From Bacteroidota bacterium (GTDB taxonomy: Bacteria > Bacteroidota > Ignavibacteria > Ignavibacteriales > Ignavibacteriaceae), in NCBI GenBank assembly GCA_021793635.1, contig JAJYSI010000213.1, positions 1 through 6,318 of the forward strand: DNA of 6,318 nucleotides, read 5' to 3'. The notes below the pieces were generated by a model, which saw only the letters and a program-made list of their open reading frames with translations, searched no databases and had not been told where the DNA came from. Numbering within the stretch: position 1 is the stretch's first letter; every line of letters starts with the position of its first letter. Of this stretch, positions 1 through 6,318 are shown one piece after another. Made by a program: the position numbers and the translations under genes.

Positions 1-1
1 A

Positions 2-850
2 CAGTCTGCAGGCAACAGCGGATTAGCTTTTCTTAAACTTGGCTTTGGTGCAAGGAATATTTCAATGGGCGATGTAAGTTCAATATCTACTGGAGACGTT
101 TCATCATTGTTTTATAACCCTGCCGGATTAGCCGGGCTTTCCGGAAACCAAATTATGATAATGCATAATTCATGGATTCAAGGAACGTACAGCAATGTAC
201 TTGGAGTTCAAACAACAATGTGGAGCTTGCCTTTAGCTTTTGGATTCAATGTTACCACGATCCCGGATATTCAAATAAGAACCAGAGCGACATCGCAGCC
301 GGATGCAACCTTTGATGCAAATTATTTTTTCGGAAGCATATCTACCGGGTTTAATGTTTACGATAATATTGCTTTCGGCGCTTCAATAAAATATTTATAT
401 GAAGGATTATATTCCGAAGAGGCTACTGGCTGGGGATTTGACTTCGGATTGAATTATAAATCTCCCGTTAAAGGATTGAATGCTTCCGCAGTATTAAAAA
501 ATTTGGGCTCGATGAACATCTTAAAGAATGAAAGCACAAAGCTTCCTACAGAATTTAGAATTGGTCCGGCTTATCGATTTAATTTGTTGAATGATAAATT
601 TGCAATAACGGCTGCAGCGGAGTTTCAAAAATATCTTCCAACAAACGACAGCCATTTTGATTTAGGATTAGAAATTCTATACGATAATTTAATAGCTTTA
701 AGAGGCGGTTACCAATCCGGTTATGAATCTAAAAGCTATACCGGAGGCTTCGGTTTGATATGGGGGAACTTTGATTTGGATTATGCGTTTCAGCCATTTA
801 TAGACGGGCTGGGAGATGCAAATATCTTTTCACTCAAATTTAGGTTCTGA
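2..850 (+). CDS. PorV/PorQ-like outer-membrane beta-barrel protein, 5' partial
   Basis: This is the C-terminal 282 residues of an outer-membrane barrel protein of the PorV/PorQ type common in the FCB group. The frame is open from base 2, and the codons before the ATG at 65 encode AGNSGLAFLKLGFGARNIS, which matches the usual mature N-terminal motif of the family. The ATG at 65 is therefore the internal Met of the conserved 'ARxxSMGD' segment, not the start, and the true start with its signal peptide lies left of the window. The family signature FYNPAGLAGL follows shortly after. The rest alternates short amphipathic strands with Gly- and aromatic-rich turns and ends in FSLKFRF, a terminal Phe typical of BAM-inserted barrels. 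PorV itself shuttles type IX secretion cargo, but many paralogues in these phyla have no known role, so a specific function is not assigned. It is followed after 19 bases by the glycan operon and may or may not be cotranscribed with it. Confidence 0.85.
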   Translation, partial: QSAGNSGLAFLKLGFGARNISMGDVSSISTGDVSSLFYNPAGLAGLSGNQIMIMHNSWIQGTYSNVLGVQTTMWSLPLAFGFNVTTIPDIQIRTRATSQPDATFDANYFFGSISTGFNVYDNIAFGASIKYLYEGLYSEEATGWGFDFGLNYKSPVKGLNASAVLKNLGSMNILKNESTKLPTEFRIGPAYRFNLLNDKFAITAAAEFQKYLPTNDSHFDLGLEILYDNLIALRGGYQSGYESKSYTGGFGLIWGNFDLDYAFQPFIDGLGDANIFSLKFRF

Positions 851-866
851 AAGTTTTCTGATGACT

Positions 867-872
867 TGAATG
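867..872 (+). promoter_or_regulatory. Stop-start junction fixing the GT-C enzyme start
   Basis: An in-frame TGA at 867-869 immediately precedes the ATG at 870-872, so no longer N-terminus is possible. The earlier ATG at 861 reads only Met-Thr-stop. The 19-base spacer after the barrel gene has no purine-rich Shine-Dalgarno sequence and no hairpin that I can see. Confidence 0.7.
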
Positions 873-2180
873 AAGAAGCTGCTGACATTTCTAGAATCAA
901 ACGTATCAAAAGTTTTAATTGTTTATTTCCTTCTTCAATTAGTCCTTGTAATATTTTGGAATGAGCCTTTCAGAAGCGATTCACATTACTACTTCAAGCT
1001 TGCAGAACAGTGCATTGCAAACCACAGCTTCTATCCGGCAAAAATTCATCTTTATGAAGATTACATTACTGCGCCGCTTTATGTAAACGTGCTTATAGTT
1101 GTATTATCAATTTACAACTCACAAATAACAATCGGATTACTCAACATAATTCTGAACGCACTTCAATTATTTTTTGTTTATCGTATTTCCAAAAAATTAT
1201 TTGGCGAGAAGAATGCCCGGTTGAGTATTCTGTTGTACATTTTTTATTTGAATACTCTCGGTATGGTTCTAATGAATCTGACTGAGTTTTTATTTGGTAC
1301 TCTTGTGCTTTCAAGTGCTTATTTCTTTTATAAGAATTCAAGAACTTCGGACTTTATTTCAGGGCTTCTGGCAGCGGCTTCCATTACTGTTCGACCAATG
1401 GGGGCGGCACTGGCAGCCGCTTATTTAATTGCAGTTGGATTCAGCAAAATAGAAAAGCAGCTTAAAATTAAAAGAGCGGCGATTATAATTTTTAGCTGCG
1501 GATTATTCATCTTAGCATACGGAGAATTTACCCAAAGTTTTTTCGGTAGATTTATTTATACGGCAACCAGCGGACCTGTAAACATTTTAATCGGTGCAAA
1601 CGACAATGCTACCGGCGCCTACAATACAACTGTTTTTGAACAGGGCAAACTTGGTTTTATGCCGGATGCTAAGCAAAAAACTTATATTGAAAAGGAAGCT
1701 ATCTGGAAAAAAGAAGCTCAAGGTTGGATTCTTGCTCATCCGATTAAGTGGATAAGTTTGTTTCCGGCAAAATTCGGCTTTATGATTTTAGTAGATGATT
1801 TTGCCGTTACAAATCTCCTCCACGTTGATAACTGGTATTTGACGAAGGTTATTAAAGAAGTATTCATAAAAAGGGACAATAACTTTTGGGGAGATGCGCC
1901 GCTTTACTTGATAATTTTTTACTTCATAGTTCAAATTCTGAATTATATATATTATTTTTCACTTGTTATTATATTGTTGGTCGGCGTCTGGAAGAAAAAA
2001 ATTCTCATTATTTTTTCGGAAAAATTTCTCCCAATTACATTGTTTGTTATTTTGGGACTTGCAATGACGGCAGTTGCGTATGGAAGTGCAAGGTATAGAT
2101 ATCCATACATGCTGTTTTTCTTTATCGCCGTTACGCCAATTATATCTGATTTTCTAAAACTAAAAATTCAAAATAAATGA
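870..2180 (+). CDS. GT-C family membrane glycosyltransferase (PMT/ArnT-like, GT39-type)
   Basis: A 436-residue polytopic inner-membrane protein, probably a glycosyltransferase that uses a polyprenyl-phosphate sugar donor and acts on the periplasmic face. A first hydrophobic helix (about residues 14-30) is followed by a periplasmic loop with RSDSHYY; Asp37 is in the place of the usual GT-C catalytic acid. Next come ITAPLYV (about 66-72, where family members have a TRxPxYP-like motif), Glu139 in LTEFLF, VRP at 174-176 before a small-residue helix, the loop IGANDNATGAY (241-251), AHPIKW (289-294) and a late ARYRYPY (407-413). About ten or more hydrophobic segments are visible. The start is fixed because an in-frame TGA (867-869) directly precedes the ATG. 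No Shine-Dalgarno is seen. The stop overlaps the next start by 4 bases. The transferred sugar and acceptor cannot be read from the sequence. A Wzy-type polymerase is the main alternative, but the Asp loop and VRP motif favour GT-C. Confidence 0.8.
   Translation: MKKLLTFLESNVSKVLIVYFLLQLVLVIFWNEPFRSDSHYYFKLAEQCIANHSFYPAKIHLYEDYITAPLYVNVLIVVLSIYNSQITIGLLNIILNALQLFFVYRISKKLFGEKNARLSILLYIFYLNTLGMVLMNLTEFLFGTLVLSSAYFFYKNSRTSDFISGLLAAASITVRPMGAALAAAYLIAVGFSKIEKQLKIKRAAIIIFSCGLFILAYGEFTQSFFGRFIYTATSGPVNILIGANDNATGAYNTTVFEQGKLGFMPDAKQKTYIEKEAIWKKEAQGWILAHPIKWISLFPAKFGFMILVDDFAVTNLLHVDNWYLTKVIKEVFIKRDNNFWGDAPLYLIIFYFIVQILNYIYYFSLVIILLVGVWKKKILIIFSEKFLPITLFVILGLAMTAVAYGSARYRYPYMLFFFIAVTPIISDFLKLKIQNK
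2177..2180 (+). promoter_or_regulatory. ATGA overlap, likely translational coupling
   Basis: The ATG of the FemAB-like gene and the TGA of the GT-C gene share four bases. The bases just upstream are A/T-rich with no Shine-Dalgarno, so initiation here probably depends on ribosomes finishing the gene before. Coupling is inferred from the layout. Confidence 0.7.
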
Positions 2181-3148
2181 TTGAATATTTCCCTTTAAAA
2201 AATTCCGGAATATCCTCTGAAGAGTGGGATTCTTTTGTCGATGGCTCCGACAGCGGGACAATGTTTCATAAAAGGTTATTTCTTTCCTATCATCCTAAAG
2301 ATCGATTTGAAGATGCATCGTTGGTTGTTAAGAAGGACGGTGAGCTGCTTTCCATTTTTCCCGCGGCAATTATTAAAAGGGACGGAAAGAAAATTCTTAC
2401 ATCCCACAGCGGAGCTTCATACGGAGGATTTTGTTATAAACAAAACTTGAATTTGAAAGAAGCTTTTAATCTTGTCGAGAGCTTGATGAGCTACGCCAAA
2501 GAAATGAAATGCGACAGAATTCAGCTTACTCCTCCGCCGATGATTTACCAAACAAAATATTCTAATTACATCGACTTTGCGCTGGTAAAAAATGATTTTA
2601 GTTATTTGAAGCGAGAAGTGTCAAGCGTTGTTCAACTTGATGTTGCTAAAGAAGATTTACTTTCAACATACCGACCGGAGGCTAGGACAGCGGTTAAAAA
2701 AGCAATCAAACAAGGAGTTGAAATTGCCGAGTGCGAGCGCTTCGAAGATTATTACGAGATTCTAAAAAAGAATTTGAAGATGCGTCATAATGTTTCGCCG
2801 ACTCATACACTTGAAGAGCTGATCAAATTGAAGAGAATTTTCCCCGGCAAGATTCGGCTTTGGGGCGCATTTCTGGGCGAGAAACTTATTGCCGGCGTTT
2901 GCAACTTTTCAACTAATCCAAGTGTTGTTTTAGCTTTTTACATAAGCCACAACGAAGATTACCAGGAATACAGAGCAGTCAATTTGCTTTTTTATGAGAT
3001 AATGAAAAGATACAAAGAAGAAGGATTCAAGTTTTTGGATTTTGGTATTTTTACGGTGAACATGGATCCGAACTGGGGACTAGGAAGATTTAAAGAAAAT
3101 TTTGGCGCCAGAGGTATCTTTAGAGATACGTTTTATAAAGATTTGTAA
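2177..3148 (+). CDS. FemAB/GNAT-like acyl- or aminoacyl-transferase
   Basis: A 323-residue soluble protein with no signal peptide or membrane segment, which looks like the FemAB-related (FemX/BioF2-like) group with two GNAT-type folds. The N-terminal half (about 1-140) has a first domain including SGASYGGFCY (78-87). The second half starts near YRPEARTAVKKAIKQGVEI (165-183), a basic helix-strand motif typical of this family. It continues with GEKLIAGVCNF (234-244), AFYISHNEDYQEYRAVN (253-269), GFKFLDFG (283-290) and RFKENFGA (304-311), the last resembling the conserved 'fK.~FG' close of the family. FemAB proteins transfer amino acids from aminoacyl-tRNA to peptidoglycan precursors; relatives in polysaccharide loci are thought to acylate sugars or exosortase-linked glycans. 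Here the neighbours suggest modification of an amino sugar on the lipid-linked glycan, which is inference. The start is set by the 4-base ATGA overlap with the gene before; the stop overlaps the next start by one base. Confidence 0.8.
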   Translation: MIEYFPLKNSGISSEEWDSFVDGSDSGTMFHKRLFLSYHPKDRFEDASLVVKKDGELLSIFPAAIIKRDGKKILTSHSGASYGGFCYKQNLNLKEAFNLVESLMSYAKEMKCDRIQLTPPPMIYQTKYSNYIDFALVKNDFSYLKREVSSVVQLDVAKEDLLSTYRPEARTAVKKAIKQGVEIAECERFEDYYEILKKNLKMRHNVSPTHTLEELIKLKRIFPGKIRLWGAFLGEKLIAGVCNFSTNPSVVLAFYISHNEDYQEYRAVNLLFYEIMKRYKEEGFKFLDFGIFTVNMDPNWGLGRFKENFGARGIFRDTFYKDL

Positions 3149-3150
3149 TG
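3146..3150 (+). promoter_or_regulatory. TAATG overlap, likely translational coupling
   Basis: The TAA of the FemAB-like gene and the ATG of the GT-B glycosyltransferase share base 3148. No clear Shine-Dalgarno precedes it. Confidence 0.65.
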
Positions 3151-4224
3151 CTTAAAATTCTACACTTAGCTCCGCAGAATTATGCCGGTGTTCCTTACAG
3201 CTTTTACAAGATGCATAATGCCTGCGGTGACTACTCAAGAATTATTACATACCATAAAAACCAATTGGAATTTCCGGAAGATATTTGTCTGGAACTTCCA
3301 CTGCCGAATTTTTCTCTTGCCAAACTCTGGCGAAGAAAAAAAGTTTCTTCAAGAGAAACTAATCTAACCGAAACAGCTCCTTTCTTCAGACCTAAAAATG
3401 CGATTGAAAAATATTACTTTGACTTTTCTGACTTTCAAAGAAGAAATAAAATATCCGGAATAATTAAAGAATATAAATTGGATGAATTTGAAATTATTCA
3501 TTACGATGCCGGGCTTGATTTTTTTAGAAACGCATCGCAGGCAAAAAAATGGAAAAAAGAAGGTAAGAAAATTGTCTGCTGCTATTACGGAAGCGATCTG
3601 AGGATTAGAGGCATAATAAAAGAGCTTGATGAAATTTCTGACTTAAATATTACTTCCGAATACGATCACCTTAAGCTTAAAAAAGATTTGCATTATCTAT
3701 TTTATCCTTATGATGCCTCCGAGCTTCCGCAAAAATCTAATGGAGAAAATGAATTTGTAACAATTATTCATTCTCCGACAAACAGAAAATATAAAGGCAC
3801 TGAACTGATCATTTCGGTAATTGAAAAAATTAAGAAAGAGAAAAAAATTAATTTCCTTTTGATCGAAAATATGAAACGGGGCGAACTGCTTAAGATAAAG
3901 AGTAAATGCGATATTTCGATTGACCAGGTCGGCGGAACAATGGGTGGAACCGGATATGGTAAAGCAGGACTTGAAACACTCGCGATGGGAATTCCAACTA
4001 TTACAAACATGACTCGTGACTATGAAAGCTGGCTGCCGGAAAATCCTTTTGTGGTTGCAAACAATGCCGATGAGCTTTACAAAAAATTAAGTGAGCTTAT
4101 TGAAGATAAATTTTTACGTGAAGATATTGGTACAAAGGGAAAGCTTTGGGTTGAAAAATATCATGGCTATAAACAAGTAGATAAAAAGTTAAAAGAATTA
4201 TATAAACTTAAAAACATAATCTGA
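3148..4224 (+). CDS. GT-B glycosyltransferase (GT4/GT1-like), cytoplasmic
   Basis: A 358-residue soluble protein with two Rossmann-like halves, expected to transfer a sugar from a nucleotide donor to a lipid-linked glycan at the inner face of the membrane. The N-terminal half begins MLKILHLAPQNYAGVPY, a strand plus acceptor-side loop, and contains EIIHYD (115-120) and CYYGSDLRIRG (145-155). The donor half begins with FVTIIHSPTNRKYKGT (203-218) and carries SIDQVGGTMGGTGYGKAGLE (257-276), then TLAMGIPTIT (277-286). This 'DQ...G.YG..gLE.lAmGiP' pattern belongs to a GT4-like subgroup seen in capsule loci. The first Glu of the classic EX7E motif is replaced by Thr268; only Glu276 remains. Both ends overlap neighbours by one base (TAATG and TGATG), so it is almost certainly cotranslated with them. 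The sugar is unknown. Confidence 0.85.
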   Translation: MLKILHLAPQNYAGVPYSFYKMHNACGDYSRIITYHKNQLEFPEDICLELPLPNFSLAKLWRRKKVSSRETNLTETAPFFRPKNAIEKYYFDFSDFQRRNKISGIIKEYKLDEFEIIHYDAGLDFFRNASQAKKWKKEGKKIVCCYYGSDLRIRGIIKELDEISDLNITSEYDHLKLKKDLHYLFYPYDASELPQKSNGENEFVTIIHSPTNRKYKGTELIISVIEKIKKEKKINFLLIENMKRGELLKIKSKCDISIDQVGGTMGGTGYGKAGLETLAMGIPTITNMTRDYESWLPENPFVVANNADELYKKLSELIEDKFLREDIGTKGKLWVEKYHGYKQVDKKLKELYKLKNII

Positions 4225-4226
4225 TG
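4222..4226 (+). promoter_or_regulatory. TGATG overlap, likely translational coupling
   Basis: The TGA of the GT-B glycosyltransferase and the ATG of the flippase share base 4224. The upstream stretch is A-rich without a Shine-Dalgarno. Together with the two junctions before it, this supports a single transcript for the four genes. Confidence 0.65.
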
Positions 4227-5648
4227 GAAAAGAAAACAAGTCTTTCAACCTCAACCGCGTGGTACAGCGTTGGAAATTTTCTGATACGCTCCATCAGCTT
4301 TTTACTTTTGCCTCTTTACACGAATGTTTTATCGACTGCTGATTATGGGAATTACGCACTTCTGCTGTCGGTCTACGCACTTGCTGCTGTATTTTATCAA
4401 TCCGGGATGCAGAGTGCATTAACTAAATTTTATCTTGATGAAACCACGTTGGAAGGAAGAAGGAAAGTATTTTCATCTATCTTTAACTCAGCGGCATTAA
4501 TTGGAATAATACTTACCTTTTTAATAATCCTATTTTCTGAATCCTTTTCTAAAATTATTTTGGGGACAACTCATCTTAATAAACTTGTTGATCTGGTATT
4601 TATTACTTTGTTATTTGATTCACTGTGTTATTATGGACTGCAACTCTTAAAGACAAAAGAAAAAGCGCGAAGGGTAGTTGCACTATCTTTTGTTAATGCT
4701 GTGCTTAATTTTTCCTTGAACATTATCTTTGTTTATTATTTAAGGTTGAATATCGAGGGGATATTTCTTGCTCAACTTATTTCAGCTTTCGTATTTCTGA
4801 TATTATTAATACCAAACTTTTCGAATGAATATAAATTTTATATTAACAAGCAGACTATCAAACTGGTTACCATATTTTCCTTACCTCTAGTTGTCAGCGG
4901 GTTATTGTCTTCGGCAGTAGATGTAAGTGACCGGTTTATTTTAAATATTTATATCGGCAAAACAGAAGTCGGCATTTACAGCCTTTCGTATAAAATAGCA
5001 ATGTTGATGAATGTTTTTGTTCTCGCTTTCCGTACAGCATGGATTCCTCATGCAATCAAAGCTTATAAAGAAGGAAATTATTCGAAAGTGTTTGGGGAAA
5101 CATTTAAAAAATTGCTGGTAGGCGGTTTCATAATTCTTTTGGTTGTTGTTCTAATATCGCCATACTTTTTTGAGATTAAATTATTTAATAAGAACCTGCT
5201 TAATCCAAGTTATAAAGCTGGGACAATAATCTTGCCTTACATTTTGCTTGGCTATTTACTAAATGGTGTAGCATCCTTTTATTCCCTTTATCCTTTTATC
5301 AGTTCTAAAAGCATTTTATTTTTGATTTCGGATGCTGCAGCATTTATCATAAATATTTTATTGAATCTGATTTTTGTTCCCCGGTTCGGGATGCTTGGTG
5401 CTGCTATTGCAACGACCTTAGCTTTTCTAGCCAGTGCATTCTATCTTTATGCAAAATCAAAAAAAGAAATTAAAATATTTTACCCCGTGAAGGAAATAAT
5501 ATTTCTTAGTTTAACCATGATTATTTTTTTGATCATCGGTTTGTTAATTAAGAATTATTTTATTGATGGGATTCTGATTTTAATCTATTTAGCTATATCC
5601 AGCCGGCAGACGAAATTTAATTTTAAAGATTTATTTTCTTTTAATTAG
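4224..5648 (+). CDS. Wzx-type polysaccharide flippase (MOP/MATE superfamily)
   Basis: A 474-residue polytopic inner-membrane protein with roughly 12-14 hydrophobic segments and the length expected of the RfbX/Wzx family, which flips undecaprenyl-linked oligosaccharides to the periplasmic face. The N-terminal segment has the family pattern VGNFLIRSISFLLLPLYTNV (16-35) followed by LSTADYGNYALL (36-47). The middle repeat has SAVDVSDRFILNIYIG (230-245), then TEVGIYSLSYKIAML (247-261), with the Asp-Arg pair (236-237) common in this family. A late segment reads FVPRFGMLGAAIATT. The start is set by a one-base overlap with the stop of the preceding glycosyltransferase gene. The gene ends tail-to-tail over the minus-strand glycosyltransferase gene, with an 18-base overlap. 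Position last in the run fits a role in exporting the unit made by the enzymes before it. Substrate cannot be inferred. Confidence 0.9.
   Translation: MEKKTSLSTSTAWYSVGNFLIRSISFLLLPLYTNVLSTADYGNYALLLSVYALAAVFYQSGMQSALTKFYLDETTLEGRRKVFSSIFNSAALIGIILTFLIILFSESFSKIILGTTHLNKLVDLVFITLLFDSLCYYGLQLLKTKEKARRVVALSFVNAVLNFSLNIIFVYYLRLNIEGIFLAQLISAFVFLILLIPNFSNEYKFYINKQTIKLVTIFSLPLVVSGLLSSAVDVSDRFILNIYIGKTEVGIYSLSYKIAMLMNVFVLAFRTAWIPHAIKAYKEGNYSKVFGETFKKLLVGGFIILLVVVLISPYFFEIKLFNKNLLNPSYKAGTIILPYILLGYLLNGVASFYSLYPFISSKSILFLISDAAAFIINILLNLIFVPRFGMLGAAIATTLAFLASAFYLYAKSKKEIKIFYPVKEIIFLSLTMIIFLIIGLLIKNYFIDGILILIYLAISSRQTKFNFKDLFSFN
5631..5648. other. Tail-to-tail overlap of convergent genes
   Basis: The flippase gene ends at TAG 5646-5648 on the plus strand. 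The minus-strand glycosyltransferase gene ends at TAA, read from bases 5633-5631. The last 18 bases of each coding region are therefore shared, and there is no untranslated gap in which a conventional terminator could sit. Confidence 0.85.
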
Positions 5649-6318
5649 ATTATCAATCAACTTTAAAAGCTTTTGGGATTCTACCTCCCAATTTTTACCG
5701 CTTTCAATTATTTGTCTTCCATTTCTAGAATGCTGTTTCAATAATTCAGTATCAGATAGGTATAGTTCAATATTATTAATTATTTCTTCAGCGTCGCTGG
5801 GGTTAACCAGAAAGCCGCAATTTATTTCTCCAAATTCTTTTCGAATCGGCTCGACATCAGAGAAAATGAATGGTTTACCGCAAGCCATATATTCAAAAAT
5901 TTTAATTGGAAGAGAATGGTTATAGATGAAATTTCTTTCTCTTAAATCGAAACAAATATCAACATCCCTAAGTAAGTTGGAGATATTTTTATAATGAGTC
6001 CATCCAGCCTTTTCGATTAAAATATTATCGAAGCCGCATGACAAGTTATCAAATGTTTTTTCATCTTCTTCCGATTCAAATTTACCGACAATCTTTAGTT
6101 TTATTTTTATATCGGGATGTTGTTCGGCTAGTTGTGAAGAAATTTGGATAAGTTCTTTTATACCGCGCTTAAAGTTGATGAGTCCGGCATAACATAAGAC
6201 TAAAATCTTCCCATCATAAGGAGGAGGATTATAACCGAAGAATTTGATTACCGGATAATAACCGATTAAAATTTTTTTCTTAAATGGCGCAAAAAGTTTA
6301 TATCTTTTTATCTTTGTT
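5631..6318 (-). CDS. GT4-like GT-B glycosyltransferase, 5' partial (start beyond right edge)
   Basis: The C-terminal 228 residues of a glycosyltransferase; the frame stays open to the right edge. A start at TTG 6044 is not credible, because upstream codons encode recognisable family sequence: an N-domain linker, then LVLCYAGLINFKRGIKELI (visible residues 39-57), the usual first strand and helix of the donor domain in GT4-type enzymes. Further on are KIKLKIVGKF (71-80), the motif SLPIKIFEYMACGKPFIFSD (135-154) with Glu142 as the conserved donor-binding acid, GFLVNPSDAEEI (168-179) and a C-terminal helix ending LIDNLIKRK. His134 occupies the first position of the EX7E spacing, as in other members that have the 'S.P.KifEYMA.GkP' form. 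It would act in the cytoplasm on a nucleotide sugar. It lies on the opposite strand to the flippase operon, so it belongs to a separate transcript, probably another part of the same glycan locus. Confidence 0.85.
   Translation of the reverse strand, partial: TKIKRYKLFAPFKKKILIGYYPVIKFFGYNPPPYDGKILVLCYAGLINFKRGIKELIQISSQLAEQHPDIKIKLKIVGKFESEEDEKTFDNLSCGFDNILIEKAGWTHYKNISNLLRDVDICFDLRERNFIYNHSLPIKIFEYMACGKPFIFSDVEPIRKEFGEINCGFLVNPSDAEEIINNIELYLSDTELLKQHSRNGRQIIESGKNWEVESQKLLKLIDNLIKRK

Noticed and set aside
68..106. Apparent internal repeat encoding GDVSS twice
   Set aside because: The codons differ between the two copies, and the segment aligns with the normal family motif before NPAGL, so it is not a DNA repeat.
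1141..1341. Minus-strand 66-codon open frame inside the GT-C gene
   Set aside because: It lies wholly within a well-supported membrane protein gene, and its translation shows no recognisable domain, so it is a shadow frame.
1886..2450. Short plus-strand frames at 1886-2098 and 2235-2450
   Set aside because: Both are out-of-frame readings inside the GT-C and FemAB-like genes, with no family motif and no start signal of their own.
3768..4010. Minus-strand 80-codon open frame inside the GT-B gene
   Set aside because: It is antisense to the conserved donor domain and its hydrophobic, Pro/Ser-rich translation reflects the complementary strand rather than a real protein.
5619..5646. Imperfect hairpin (AATT..AAAGA pairing with TCTTT.AATT) across the convergent gene ends, considered as a bidirectional terminator
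   Set aside because: The stem is short, broken by an internal loop and almost wholly A/T pairs, so it would be very weak. Such pairings are expected by chance in this AT-rich coding sequence.
5665..5674. Ten-base palindrome AAAAGCTTTT
   Set aside because: It has no loop and lies inside the glycosyltransferase coding region; it is most simply explained by Lys/Leu codon use.
1..6318. Search for tRNA or other RNA genes, CRISPR arrays, insertion sequences and long repeats
   Set aside because: Coding sequence covers nearly every base, and no repeated units, inverted terminal repeats, transposase motifs or RNA-like folds were seen by eye.

Overview
The window is one dense block of coding DNA. It is AT-rich by eye (below about 40% GC) and has no intergenic space longer than 19 bases. 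An outer-membrane barrel of the PorV/PorQ type, start codons without recognisable Shine-Dalgarno sequences, and the gene mix all point to a member of the Bacteroidota/Chlorobiota/Ignavibacteriota (FCB) group. An Ignavibacteria-like organism is my best guess, from protein style only, with no database search behind it.

Layout, left to right. A PorV/PorQ-like barrel gene, cut by the left edge, fills bases 2-850 on the plus strand. After a 19-base gap comes a four-gene plus-strand run in which every junction overlaps: a GT-C (PMT/ArnT-like) membrane glycosyltransferase (870-2180), a FemAB/GNAT-like acyl- or aminoacyl-transferase (2177-3148), a cytoplasmic GT-B family glycosyltransferase (3148-4224) and a Wzx-type flippase (4224-5648). 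A GT4-like glycosyltransferase on the minus strand runs from the right edge down to 5631, so its end overlaps the flippase end by 18 bases.

The four-gene run reads as part of a surface polysaccharide locus (capsule, exopolysaccharide or O-antigen type). The soluble glycosyltransferase would add sugars to a lipid-linked precursor on the cytoplasmic face. The FemAB-like enzyme would plausibly add an acyl or aminoacyl group to the precursor. The flippase would move the precursor across the inner membrane, and the GT-C enzyme would add a sugar from a polyprenyl-phosphate donor on the periplasmic side. The minus-strand glycosyltransferase suggests the locus continues to the right on the opposite strand. 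No polymerase, chain-length regulator, exporter or sugar-nucleotide synthesis gene is visible, so the locus is incomplete here.

Both edge genes are longer than a start-codon-based ORF call suggests: each reading frame stays open to the window edge, and the family motifs cross the apparent internal starts. I found no RNA gene, CRISPR array, insertion sequence or convincing terminator, and no evidence of a wholly new system. The most interesting feature is the FemAB-like transferase inside a translationally coupled glycan operon.
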